From NCBI GenBank assembly GCA_005877965.1, contig VBNP01000108.1:1-14635 (forward strand): a stretch of DNA of 14,635 bases, written 5' to 3'. The notes below the pieces were generated by a model. It was not told where the DNA came from and did not search any database. It saw nothing but the letters and a program-made list of their open reading frames with translations. Below, one piece after another: positions 1 through 7,485 of this stretch (positions are counted from its first letter, which is position 1; the number at the start of each line of letters is the position of its first letter). Origin of the DNA: Gammaproteobacteria bacterium. Lineage in GTDB: Bacteria; Pseudomonadota; Gammaproteobacteria; Steroidobacterales; Steroidobacteraceae. A program made the position numbers and the translations under genes.

Positions 1-737
1 ACCTCGCCGCCGCGGTGCGTGACGTGGAGGAGGCGGTTGGGCTCGCCCCCGCGCACCTCTCGCATTACCAACTCACGCTCGAGCCGGGCACGGTGTTTGA
101 GGCGCAGCCGCCGCCGCTGCTGCCGGATGATGACGCCGCCGCGGGCATGCTGGCGGCGTGCGCGGAGCGGCTGCTGGCGGCGGGCTATCAGCAGTACGAA
201 GTGTCCGCGTACGCGCGCGCCGGGCGGCAGTGTCGCCACAACCTCAACTACTGGACCTTCGGCGACTATCTCGGTGTCGGCGCCGGCGCGCACGGCAAGC
301 TCACGTTCCCGGACCGTGCGCGGATCGTGCGCACGGTGCAGCCGCGCGAGCCGCGGCGCTACCTCGCGGCCGCCGACGAGGCGCTCGTGCGCCGCGTGAT
401 TCCCGCGCACGAGCTGCCGTTCGAATTCATGCTGAACGCGCTACGCCTCACCGGCGGATTCGATGCGGCGACGTTCACCGAGCGCACCGGACTTGCGTGG
501 CAGGAGATTGCGGCCCCGATGGAAGCTGCGATCGCGCGCGGCCTGATCGTACGCACCGCGAAGCGCTGCCGGCCGAGCGAGCTGGGGCTGCGGTTCCTCA
601 ATGAGGTACTGCTCGGATTCATGCCGGAAACCCCGAAATTCGCCGATTCTTCTGCGTTGTCAATCGGCGTTTCGGGCGCGCGCTCGGGCGCCTCCCGGCC
701 TTTATTCACAGCCCCCGGGAGCGTTATCGGAGAATGA
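1..737 (+). CDS. hemW: HemW-like heme chaperone / radical SAM protein, C-terminal part (5' end outside window)
   Basis: Reading phase starts at base 3 and ends at a TGA at 735-737, so about 244 residues are present. The conserved HemW stretch is clear: SHYQLTLEPGTVF, then YEVSAYA, CRHNLNYW and GDYLGVGAGAHGK, followed by the C-terminal HemW domain (LPFEFMLNALRLTGGF, and ELGLRFLNEVL near the end). The radical-SAM CxxxCxxC core must lie upstream of the window. HemW family proteins (formerly annotated as oxygen-independent coproporphyrinogen oxidase-like) bind heme and SAM and are thought to pass heme to respiratory proteins in the cytoplasm. The usual family end is near LGFMPE (coded to about 629). 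Here the frame runs on for 35 more residues (TPKFADSS... to SVIGE) with no family similarity that I recognise. The tail DNA carries an inverted repeat CTCCCGG (692-698) / CCGGGAG (715-721). The hemW family call is firm; the function of the tail is unknown. Confidence 0.9.
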   Translation, partial: LAAAVRDVEEAVGLAPAHLSHYQLTLEPGTVFEAQPPPLLPDDDAAAGMLAACAERLLAAGYQQYEVSAYARAGRQCRHNLNYWTFGDYLGVGAGAHGKLTFPDRARIVRTVQPREPRRYLAAADEALVRRVIPAHELPFEFMLNALRLTGGFDAATFTERTGLAWQEIAAPMEAAIARGLIVRTAKRCRPSELGLRFLNEVLLGFMPETPKFADSSALSIGVSGARSGASRPLFTAPGSVIGE

Positions 738-804
738 GTAAATTACAGGGGAAACCCGCCAAGCCACTGGACAAGATTTCCGTAACTCCTTGAGGAAACA
801 GGCT

Positions 805-824
805 AAAAATGAATGCTCATTTTT
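805..824. repeat. AT-rich perfect dyad
   Basis: AAAAATGA, a 4-base centre ATGC, then TCATTTTT forms perfect 8-bp arms, and the T run continues to 825. It resembles a regulator operator (half-sites of the ATGA/TCAT kind are common for TetR-type repressors). It could also be a weak, GC-poor bidirectional terminator after hemW. The sequence alone does not decide between them. Confidence 0.5.
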
Positions 825-892
825 TGACCAAGGTAACAAATATGCAATCTGACCGCGAAATCGCGGGCCTGCGGAGGACTCGGTCCACAGAG

Positions 893-915
893 TTGTCCAC
901 AGCTTCTGTGGATAA
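893..915. promoter_or_regulatory. Inverted pair of DnaA-box-like 9-mers
   Basis: TTGTCCACA (893-901, + strand, one mismatch to the consensus TTATCCACA) faces TGTGGATAA (907-915), which is an exact consensus box on the - strand. With the adjoining G and C the arms are 10 bp (TTGTCCACAG and CTGTGGATAA) around CTT, with one mismatch. A weaker related stretch, TCCACA, sits at 884-889. The pair lies 37 bp upstream of the rpmE -35 candidate. It could bind DnaA as a regulatory or titration site. One pair without dnaA, dnaN or rpmH nearby is not enough to call an origin. Confidence 0.55.
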
Positions 916-951
916 GGAACGCCCTGAAACGGCGGGCTCGCTTAAAGGAGC

Positions 952-980
952 TTGAGCACGCGCGGCACTGTCGCTACACT
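952..980 (+). promoter_or_regulatory. Sigma-70-type promoter candidate for rpmE
   Basis: TTGAGC (952-957), a 17-bp spacer, then TACACT (975-980) match the -35 and -10 consensus well. The predicted transcript starts near 986-988, giving a leader of about 65 nt before the rpmE ATG. Autogenous control through the rpmE leader is known in enterobacteria; whether this leader does the same cannot be seen. Confidence 0.6.
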
Positions 981-1053
981 CCCGCGCCCTTTAATTTGTG
1001 TGCTTGACGCCCCATCGACGGGTGAGCGCTTCCCAAGACACCGTGAGCACGCC

Positions 1054-1269
1054 ATGAAAGCCGCCATCCATCCCGAGTACAAGGAGATCACCGTCACCTG
1101 CACGTGCGGCAACACGTTCAAGACGAGCTCGACGCTCGGACATGATCTGCAGGTCGAGGTGTGCTCGAACTGCCATCCTTTCTACACCGGCAAGCAGAAG
1201 ATCGTCGACACCGCTGGCCGTGTGGACAAGTTCCGCAAGAAATACGCCGCCGCGAGCGGCTCGCGGTAA
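1054..1269 (+). CDS. rpmE: 50S ribosomal protein L31 (bL31), zinc-binding type
   Basis: A 71-residue protein beginning MKAAIHPEY, the usual bL31 length and start. It is a component of the large ribosomal subunit that helps form the bridge between subunits. Cys16 and Cys18 (TCTCGN) with Cys37 and Cys40 (CSNC) give the four-cysteine zinc site of the C+ paralogue, as opposed to the zinc-free form induced under zinc starvation. The conserved core HPFYTGKQK and RVDKFRKKY follows. An upstream in-frame start at 952 would add 34 residues of non-family sequence overlapping the promoter, so ATG 1054 is chosen, with a modest GTGAG at 1043-1047 as ribosome binding site. It probably has its own promoter at 952-980. 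No terminator is visible before the next gene. Confidence 0.96.
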   Translation: MKAAIHPEYKEITVTCTCGNTFKTSSTLGHDLQVEVCSNCHPFYTGKQKIVDTAGRVDKFRKKYAAASGSR

Positions 1270-1434
1270 CTCGCCCCGGCTCATCTTGGCAACAGGGGCT
1301 GGCCAGCAAAGGGCGGGTGCGCGGAACTTCGGCGCCCGGCAGACGATCCAACCAAGGGCCTTTCGGGGCGCGCTGTGGGAACGGCAGAGCCCTGACAGCC
1401 GCAGCCCGGAGCTGGCCTGAAGGGGAGTCGCCTC

Positions 1435-2904
1435 ATGCGCCGCACGCTCGCCGCCGCCGTCGCCTGCGCCGTTGCGCTCGCCGCGGGCAGCTGCGCCACC
1501 AACCCGGAAAGCGGCACGCACCACGTCGTCTTCACGTCCGTGAAAGGCGAACAGGAGAACTCGCGGCGCATCCACGAGGAGATCAAGAAATTCTACGGCC
1601 TGTACCAGGACCAGGCCCTGCAGGACTACGTACAGATGGTCGGCACGCGCGTGGCGCGCAATACGCCGATCGCGGACTGGGATTTCAAGTTCTTCGTGCT
1701 CGATGACGACTCGCTGAACGCCTTCACCATCGGCGGCGGCTACGTCTACATTCATCGCGGACTGCTGCCGTACCTGAACTCCGAATCCGAGCTCGCCGCG
1801 GTGCTCGGGCATGAGATCGGTCATGACGTCGCACGCCATCCGGCGCGCAGCCAGGCGCGCGGCGTGCTCCTGGGGACAGGCGCGCTGGCGACGGCGATCC
1901 TGACGGGCAATGCGGCGCTGGCGGAGATGGCGGACATCGGGGCGACCGCCTGGATGCAGGGCTACGGCCGCGACATGGAGTCGGAGGCCGATCGCCTCGG
2001 GCTCGAGTACGCCGCCCGCAGCGGCTACCGGCCGGAAGCGATGGGCAACGCCATGAAGGTGTTCAAGGCGCAGGAGGCCTTCGAGCTCACGCGCGCCAAG
2101 GACGAGAGCCGCGACCCCAACATCTACCACGGCGTGTTCTCCGATCACCCCGCGCCCGATGACCGCATCGTGCAGGCGACGCTCGGGGCGGCGAACATCA
2201 GCACCGTGCCGCGCGGCGGCTGGATCGATAACCGCGACGAGTATCTCAAGGCGATCGACGGGCTGCCTTACGGCTCCTCCCGCGAGCAGGGCATCGTGCG
2301 CGACAACCGCTTCTATCACGCGGCCATGAAGCTCACGATGGCCTTCCCCAAAGGCTGGAAGGTGCAGAACGAGCGCGACCGGCTGCTGATTACCAAGAAA
2401 AAGGAGTCGGTGATGCAGATGACGCTGGAGAAGCGCCCCGAGAAGAAGTCCCCGCGCGAGTTCCTGCTGCAGAGGCTCAGAGGCGCATCGATCGGCCGCG
2501 GTGATGCGCTGGCGGTCAACGGCATGGAGGGCTACGCCCTCATCACGCGCTCGGGCTCGCCGCTCGACGGCGGGGAGGGGCCGGTGCGCTGGGCGGTGCT
2601 GTATCGCGGCACCCAGGCTTTCGTGATCGGCGCGGCGAGCCGCTCGAGCGAGGGCGGCGCGCCGCTCGATGACGGGGTGTTCATGTCGTCGATCGAGACC
2701 ATGCGCGACATGAAGCCCTCGGAATACCCGCTCGCCGAGCCGTATCGCCTGAAGATCATCCAGGCGACCGACACGACCAGGATCGATGACTACGCCAAGG
2801 ACATGCCGGTCGAGAAGTTCAAGAAGGAAGAGCTGCGGCTGCTGAACGGTCTGTATCCCAAGGGTGAGCCCAAGCCGGGCGAATCCATCAAGGTGGTGCA
2901 GTAA
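1435..2904 (+). CDS. M48 family zinc metalloprotease, probable lipoprotein with LysM-like C-terminus
   Basis: A 489-residue protein starting at ATG 1435 behind a strong AGGGGAG (1421-1427). The N-terminus is a signal peptide (RR, hydrophobic stretch) ending in AAGSC, so Cys20 may be lipidated and the protein held at the periplasmic face of a membrane. The -3 position is Ala rather than the preferred Leu. The protease domain spans about residues 40-225: HEIGH at 126-130 gives two zinc ligands and the catalytic Glu127, and ESEADRLG (182-189) supplies the third ligand. This is the Ste24/BepA/LoiP type of fold, associated with outer-membrane quality control. After it come about 230 residues without the TPR repeats of BepA. 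The last 50 (LKIIQATD... LRLLNGL... KPGESIKVV) resemble a degenerate LysM motif, suggesting peptidoglycan contact. Substrates are unknown. The layout resembles the long M48 proteins with LysM-like ends. It may be co-transcribed with rpmE, 165 bp upstream. Confidence 0.9.
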   Translation: MRRTLAAAVACAVALAAGSCATNPESGTHHVVFTSVKGEQENSRRIHEEIKKFYGLYQDQALQDYVQMVGTRVARNTPIADWDFKFFVLDDDSLNAFTIGGGYVYIHRGLLPYLNSESELAAVLGHEIGHDVARHPARSQARGVLLGTGALATAILTGNAALAEMADIGATAWMQGYGRDMESEADRLGLEYAARSGYRPEAMGNAMKVFKAQEAFELTRAKDESRDPNIYHGVFSDHPAPDDRIVQATLGAANISTVPRGGWIDNRDEYLKAIDGLPYGSSREQGIVRDNRFYHAAMKLTMAFPKGWKVQNERDRLLITKKKESVMQMTLEKRPEKKSPREFLLQRLRGASIGRGDALAVNGMEGYALITRSGSPLDGGEGPVRWAVLYRGTQAFVIGAASRSSEGGAPLDDGVFMSSIETMRDMKPSEYPLAEPYRLKIIQATDTTRIDDYAKDMPVEKFKKEELRLLNGLYPKGEPKPGESIKVVQ

Positions 2905-2911
2905 CACGCTG

Positions 2912-2935
2912 CGCCCGGGGCCGCATTCCCGGGCG
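2912..2935 (+). other. GC-rich stem-loop after the M48 gene
   Basis: CGCCCGGG (2912-2919) pairs perfectly with CCCGGGCG (2928-2935) around an 8-nt loop, 7 nt after the stop codon. There is no T run behind it, so it is at best an RNA-stabilising or Rho-assisted end and not a canonical intrinsic terminator. Confidence 0.45.
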
Positions 2936-2969
2936 ACGGTACCGCCCCTACCCGCGAGTAGGCCGCGCC

Positions 2970-2997
2970 TTGATTCAGGGCACGGACCATGTAAATC
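2970..2997 (+). promoter_or_regulatory. Weak promoter candidate for gltA
   Basis: TTGATT (2970-2975), a 16-bp spacer and TAAATC (2992-2997) lie 64 bp before the GTG start. The -35 is fair but the -10 matches poorly. It is the best candidate in an otherwise very GC-rich 156-bp gap. Confidence 0.3.
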
Positions 2998-3060
2998 TGC
3001 CGCGTTCGAGTGCCGCGCTCGCAATGCGCGCGCGCGGCCACGCCACACGGAAACGCGCCC

Positions 3061-4371
3061 GTGGAAACGACCGGCAAGACGGAGACAGCATTCGAGCTCA
3101 CCGATGGCGCCGGGCGCAGCAGCCGGCTGCCGGTGCGCACCGGCAGCATCGGCCCGGCGGCACTCGACATCGCAGGTCTGCACAAGGACCTCGATGTATT
3201 CACCTACGATCCGGGCTTCGGCGGCACCGCCGCGACCGAGAGCCGCATCACCTACATCGACGGGGATGCGGGCGTACTGCTGTATCGCGGCTACCCGATC
3301 GAGCAGCTCGCGGAAAAGAGCTCCTTCATGGAGATCGCCTACCTGCTGCTGCTCGGGGAGCTGCCCACGTCGCGGCAGCTAAAGGAGTTCACCGGCAACA
3401 TCCGTTATCACACCATGCTCAACGAGACGTTGCTGCGCTTCTTCAACGGCTTCCACCACAACGCCCATCCCATGGCGATGGTGTCGGCGGTGGTGGCGTC
3501 GATGTCGGCGTTCTATCACGACACCATGGATATCCATAACCCGCGCCACCGCGAGATCTTCTCGCACCGCATCATCGCCAAGATCCCCACCATCGCCGCC
3601 GCTGCGCACAAGCACTCCGTCGGACAACCGTTCATCTACCCGCGCAACGACCTCAATTACGCCGCTAATGTGCTGCACATGGTGTTCGCCGTGCCGTGCG
3701 AGGCCTACAAGCTCGACCCGATCGCCTCCGAAGCGCTCGATCTGCTGTTCATCCTGCACGCCGATCACGAGCAGAACGCCAGCACCTCGACCGTGCGCCT
3801 CGCCGGCAGTACCGGCGCCAATCCGTACGCGGCGATCTCGGCGGGCGTCTCGGCGCTGTGGGGTCCGGCGCACGGGGGCGCCAACGAGGCGGTGCTGGCG
3901 ATGCTCGAGCAGATCGGCAGCGTCGACCACATCCCCAAGTACCTGGCGATGGCGAAGGACAAGTCGAGCCACTTCCGCCTCATGGGCTTCGGTCATCGCG
4001 TGTACAAGAACTTCGATCCGCGCGCCAAGATCATCCGCGCGATGTGCCACAAGGTGCTGGCGCGGCTCGGGCGCAGCGACAATCCGCTGTTCGAGCTGGC
4101 GCTGCGCCTGGAGGAAATCGCGCTCAAGGACGAGTACTTCGTGTCGCGCAAGCTGTACCCGAACGTCGATTTCTACTCCGGCGTCATCTACAGCGCCATC
4201 GGCATTCCGCGCTCGATGTTCACGGTGATGTTCGCGATCGCGCGCACCGTGGGCTGGGTGGCGCACTGGCAGGAGATGATCTCCGATCCCGGCATGCGCA
4301 TCGGCCGGCCGCGCCAGCTGTACACCGGTCCCACGCGCCGCGAGTATCTGGAGATCGCCAAGCGCGTCTGA
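3061..4371 (+). CDS. gltA: Citrate synthase (hexameric, type II)
   Basis: A 436-residue enzyme that condenses acetyl-CoA and oxaloacetate to citrate in the cytoplasm, the entry step of the TCA cycle. The catalytic triad is present: His271 (GPAHGGANE), His312 (GFGHRVYKN) and Asp370 (NVDFYSG), matching His264, His305 and Asp362 of the E. coli enzyme. FTYDPGF, ITYIDGD and YRGYPIEQLA mark the N-terminal region typical of the long Gram-negative form, which is usually inhibited by NADH. The start chosen is GTG 3061, which aligns with the E. coli N-terminus. An in-frame GTG at 3010 would add 17 residues (PRSQCARAATP...) without family similarity. No strong Shine-Dalgarno is seen for either; GGAAA at 3050-3054 is the nearest. 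The gene stands alone and converges on the - strand unit at 4414. Confidence 0.96.
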   Translation: METTGKTETAFELTDGAGRSSRLPVRTGSIGPAALDIAGLHKDLDVFTYDPGFGGTAATESRITYIDGDAGVLLYRGYPIEQLAEKSSFMEIAYLLLLGELPTSRQLKEFTGNIRYHTMLNETLLRFFNGFHHNAHPMAMVSAVVASMSAFYHDTMDIHNPRHREIFSHRIIAKIPTIAAAAHKHSVGQPFIYPRNDLNYAANVLHMVFAVPCEAYKLDPIASEALDLLFILHADHEQNASTSTVRLAGSTGANPYAAISAGVSALWGPAHGGANEAVLAMLEQIGSVDHIPKYLAMAKDKSSHFRLMGFGHRVYKNFDPRAKIIRAMCHKVLARLGRSDNPLFELALRLEEIALKDEYFVSRKLYPNVDFYSGVIYSAIGIPRSMFTVMFAIARTVGWVAHWQEMISDPGMRIGRPRQLYTGPTRREYLEIAKRV

Positions 4372-4413
4372 CGAGCGGCGCACCCATCGCGCCCGGCCGC
4401 AGCGCGCGCCGCC

Positions 4414-5031
4414 TCAGGGCTGGCGCAGCAGGGCCTCGACCTCGAAGGCGTTCGCGCGCCGCATGGGCCGCCCGTCCACCGGGCTGACCGGCGCCTGGCG
4501 GATACCGTCGGTCGGAAACACCGTCGCCTCGATCGGCTGATCGTCCATCTCGAAGCGCACGCCCGGAAAGGGCCGCACCCGCTCGGCGTTGAGCTTGACG
4601 CGCTTCTCGGTCACCTCGTGCGGGATGCCGGCATCGAGGAGCTTCAGCGCCACCGATTCGACCCGGTCGGCGAACAGGTGCAGCTGCACCTCGGTGTGCA
4701 CGGTGGCGGTGCCTGACAGCACCGGACCCACCAGCCGGGGCGAGAACTCGCGCAGGTAACGCATGGCCGAGAGTGCCGCGTGGCGCTGGGCGCGCAGCGC
4801 CTGAAGGTGCGAGGCGCCGCCGAACAGGCGCTGGTACTCGGCCAGCGCACTCTCGATCTCGCGGTTCTTCGGCAGCAGGGCGGCGCCGTCCACCACCCCG
4901 AAGCGCTCGGCGGCCTTGCGCTTGGCCACCAGGAAATCGCGGATGCCGTGCTCGGCCATGAGGCGCGCGGCTTCCTGGGCGAGCGCGCGCCGCAGGTGCT
5001 CGCCGTGCATCGCGTGTCGCTTGGCTCTCAT
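4414..5031 (-). CDS. Uncharacterised protein, possible degenerate nucleotidyltransferase fold
   Basis: A 205-residue protein read from ATG 5031, 8 nt after the ponA stop, with TGAGAG (overlapping that stop) as a plausible ribosome binding site. It has no signal peptide or membrane segment, so it should be cytoplasmic. Residues 1-70 are charged and helical. Residues about 98-122 (RLVGPVLSGTATVHTEVQ then LHLFAD) look like the Gly-Ser / Asp-x-Asp loop of the minimal nucleotidyltransferase fold. The loop is altered: Gly107-Thr108 replaces Gly-Ser, and Glu114-x-Gln116 replaces Asp-x-Asp. IPHEVTEKRV and IEATVFP may be later strands. Loss of the acidic pair would argue against normal catalysis. The fold assignment is my inference from one motif; the protein could equally be an unrelated family. 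Its tight spacing indicates co-transcription with ponA. A second ATG at 5010 would give 198 residues. Confidence 0.75.
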   Translation of the reverse strand: MRAKRHAMHGEHLRRALAQEAARLMAEHGIRDFLVAKRKAAERFGVVDGAALLPKNREIESALAEYQRLFGGASHLQALRAQRHAALSAMRYLREFSPRLVGPVLSGTATVHTEVQLHLFADRVESVALKLLDAGIPHEVTEKRVKLNAERVRPFPGVRFEMDDQPIEATVFPTDGIRQAPVSPVDGRPMRRANAFEVEALLRQP

Positions 5032-5039
5032 CGCGGCTC

Positions 5040-7475
5040 TCAGAAGATCGGTTCGCCGCTCGCCTGGCCCTCCGGGCCTTGGGCGACGGATCCCGAGTCG
5101 GGCAGGTGGTTGGCCATGAAAATCTCCGGCACACCGTCGGGATTCTCGGCGCTGACCAGCGTGCCGGTCTCGGGTGAGATCCGCAACGTGACCAGGCCGT
5201 CGGGCATCGTGCGGTGCTGCTCCGGGACACCCCGCAGCGCCTCGCGCATGAACTGGATCCAGATCGGCAGCGCGGTGCGCGCGCCCTCCTCGGCCTCCCC
5301 GAGCGGACGCTCCTGGTCGAAGCCCACCCACACGGTGGCCACGAGATTGGGGGTGAAGCCGTTGAACCAGGTGTCCTTGGCCTCGTTGGTGGTGCCGGTC
5401 TTGCCGGCGATGTCGCTGCGCCCGAGCGCGAGGGCCCGCCGCCCGGTGCCGCGCTTGATGACATCCGACATCATGTCGGACATGAGGTAGGCGTTCTGGG
5501 CGCTGATGACGCGCGGCGCCACCTGCTCCGCCGGCAGCGGCGCGGGCTCGCCGTGAGCCGGATCGGAGACGCGCAGCGCCTCCCCGCCCGGGGACCGCGC
5601 CTCGCCCGCATCGCACTGCGCACACACCATGCGCGGCGCGGCGCGCCATACCACCGCTCCCGAGCCATCCTCGATGCGATCGATGAAGTACGGCCCGACG
5701 CGATAGCCGCCGTTCGCGAACACTGCATAGGCGGCCGCGACATCCAGCGGCGTCGCGTCCAGGGTGCCGAGCGCGAGCGTGAGATCGCGCGGCATGGTGC
5801 GCGCATCGAAGCCGAAGCGCGCGATGTAGTCGATCGCGGCGCCGACGCCGAGGTCCTTGAGGATGCGGATCGACACCAGGTTGCGCGAGCGCACCAGCGC
5901 CTCGCGCAGGCGGGTCGGCCCGCCGAACTCGCGGGTGGAGTTCTCGGGCCGCCAGGCCTCTTCACTCCCGTTGGCGTCGAGCACGATGGGCGCATCGAGC
6001 AGCACGGTCGCCGGCGTGAAGCCATTCTCGAGCGCCGCCGAGTACAGGAACGGCTTGAATCCGGAACCGGGCAGGCGGCGCGCCTGGGTGACGCGGTTGT
6101 ACTTGTTGGTGAAGTAGTCGAAGCCGCCCACCAGTGAGACGATGCTGCCGTCGTTGGGATCGAGCGCCACCAGCGCGCTCTGCGCTTCCGGGATCTGCCC
6201 GAGCTGCGCATGCCCGGCTTCATCGGCGACGACGTAAATGACGTCGCCCTTGGCCAGCACCTGCCCGGCATCCTTCGGCGCCGGCCCGGGCGTTTCGTTG
6301 CGCAGCTGCCGGCGCGCCCACGACAGCCCGTCCCACTCGATCTGCACCGGTCCGAGGGTCTTCACGTACGCGCGCGCACTCTTCTCGGCGACCGACACCA
6401 CGATTGCCGGCGACAGGTTGCCGATGGTGGCGTATTCGTCCACCAGGTCGTCGTAGTCCGGCTCACCGTGCGCCGGCAGGTCCACGTGCCCGGCCGGCCC
6501 GCGCCAGCCGTGGCGACGGTCGTACTCGATCAGGCCGACGCGCACGGCGCGATTGGCGCTCGCCTGCAGCCGCCCGTCGATGGTGGTGTAGACGCGGTAG
6601 CCGGCGGTCTCGGCGTTCGCGCCGAAGCGCTGGCGCAGCTCGAGGCGCGCCATCTCCGCGACGTACGGGGCCTCGACGTCGTAGAGCGGCGCGTGGGCGC
6701 GCGCCTGCATCGGCTCGCGGTTGGCGGCCTCAGCGGTGGCGGCGTCGATGTATCCGAGCTCGCGCATGCGCCGCAGCACGTAGGCGCGGCGCCCGGTGGC
6801 GAGCTGCGGGTCGACGATCGGGTTGTAACGCGAGGGCGCCTTGGGAACCCCGGCGATGGTGGCGGCCTCCGCGACATCGAGCTTGTCGAGGGACTTGCCG
6901 AAGAAGGCCTCGGCGGCGGCCGCCACGCCGTAGGCGCGCTGCCCGAAGAAGATCACGTTGAGGTACAGCCCGAAGATCTCCTGCTTGGTGAACTCGTGCT
7001 CCATGCGGTAGGTGACGAAGGTCTCCTGCAGCTTGCGCCGATAGGTCTTGTCGAGGTTGAGGAACATGTTGCGGGCGGCCTGCATGGTGATGGTGCTGGC
7101 GCCCTGGCTCTTGTCGCCGGAGAGCAGATCGATGAGCACCGCGCGCACCACGCCGAAGTAATCGATGCCGTGGTGCTCGAAGAAGCGCTCGTCTTCGGCG
7201 GCGAGAAACGAGTGCTTGACGAGATCGGGGATCTGGTCGTAGCCGACCGGGATGCGGCGCTGCTCGCCGATCTGCGCGATCAGCGCTCCTGAGCGCGTGT
7301 ACACGCGCAGGGGTACCTGCAATTCGACGTTGCGCATCGAATCCGTCGAGGGGAGCGAGGGGACCAGGTAGACGTAACTGCAGGCGAGCGCGTAGGCGCC
7401 CAGAAGTGTGATCAACGTCACACCGCCGCCGACGAGGATCGCAATGCGAAAGTAATTCCAATTCACAGAAACCAA
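5040..7475 (-). CDS. mrcA: Penicillin-binding protein 1A (bifunctional transglycosylase/transpeptidase)
   Basis: An 811-residue class A PBP, also called ponA, which polymerises and cross-links peptidoglycan at the periplasmic face of the inner membrane. Numbered from TTG 7475, a membrane anchor spans about residues 10-38. The GT51 domain carries Glu94 in EDERFFEHHG, then QGASTITMQ and the IFGLYLNVIFFG region. An OB-like insert lies between the two enzymes. The transpeptidase domain has Ser471-x-x-Lys474 (PGSGFKP), Ser-Arg-Asn 530-532 and KTGT 692-695, so both activities look intact. Start choice: AAGGAG at 7482-7487 lies 6 nt before TTG 7475, giving MVSVNWNYFRI directly before the anchor. ATG 7511 would add 12 residues but has no clear Shine-Dalgarno and lies upstream of the start predicted from the promoter candidate. 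It is divergent from the pilus operon, as in many Gammaproteobacteria. Confidence 0.93.
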   Translation of the reverse strand: MVSVNWNYFRIAILVGGGVTLITLLGAYALACSYVYLVPSLPSTDSMRNVELQVPLRVYTRSGALIAQIGEQRRIPVGYDQIPDLVKHSFLAAEDERFFEHHGIDYFGVVRAVLIDLLSGDKSQGASTITMQAARNMFLNLDKTYRRKLQETFVTYRMEHEFTKQEIFGLYLNVIFFGQRAYGVAAAAEAFFGKSLDKLDVAEAATIAGVPKAPSRYNPIVDPQLATGRRAYVLRRMRELGYIDAATAEAANREPMQARAHAPLYDVEAPYVAEMARLELRQRFGANAETAGYRVYTTIDGRLQASANRAVRVGLIEYDRRHGWRGPAGHVDLPAHGEPDYDDLVDEYATIGNLSPAIVVSVAEKSARAYVKTLGPVQIEWDGLSWARRQLRNETPGPAPKDAGQVLAKGDVIYVVADEAGHAQLGQIPEAQSALVALDPNDGSIVSLVGGFDYFTNKYNRVTQARRLPGSGFKPFLYSAALENGFTPATVLLDAPIVLDANGSEEAWRPENSTREFGGPTRLREALVRSRNLVSIRILKDLGVGAAIDYIARFGFDARTMPRDLTLALGTLDATPLDVAAAYAVFANGGYRVGPYFIDRIEDGSGAVVWRAAPRMVCAQCDAGEARSPGGEALRVSDPAHGEPAPLPAEQVAPRVISAQNAYLMSDMMSDVIKRGTGRRALALGRSDIAGKTGTTNEAKDTWFNGFTPNLVATVWVGFDQERPLGEAEEGARTALPIWIQFMREALRGVPEQHRTMPDGLVTLRISPETGTLVSAENPDGVPEIFMANHLPDSGSVAQGPEGQASGEPIF

Positions 7476-7485
7476 CTCTGTCTCC

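Larger units (their letters stand above)
738..1053. other. hemW-rpmE intergenic region rich in palindromes
   Basis: This gap of 316 bases contains no convincing gene. Its first 110 bases are AT-rich compared with the surroundings. It holds three dyads in a row: an AT-rich one at 805-824, CCGCGA-AA-TCGCGG at 853-866, and a DnaA-box-like pair at 893-915. The rpmE promoter candidate follows at 952-980, then a leader of about 65 nt. A lone TTGACC at 824-829 has no matching -10 at 16-18 bp. Confidence 0.7.

Noticed and set aside
738..951. Chromosomal replication origin
   Set aside because: There is only one good DnaA-box pair, no ordered cluster of boxes, and no dnaA, dnaN, rpmH or parAB next to it.
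2912..2935. Canonical intrinsic terminator after the M48 gene
   Set aside because: The stem is good but no T run follows, so it is listed only as a stem-loop.
3010..3060. Longer gltA from GTG 3010
   Set aside because: The 17 added residues have no similarity to citrate synthase N-termini, and the GTG 3061 start matches the family length.
991..3183. 730-codon open frame on the - strand
   Set aside because: It is antisense to rpmE and the M48 gene. Its composition is Arg/Ala/His/Leu-rich as expected of a GC-rich shadow frame, and no domain is recognisable.
3379..4383. 334-codon open frame on the - strand
   Set aside because: It is the shadow of gltA, whose catalytic residues are all in the + strand frame.
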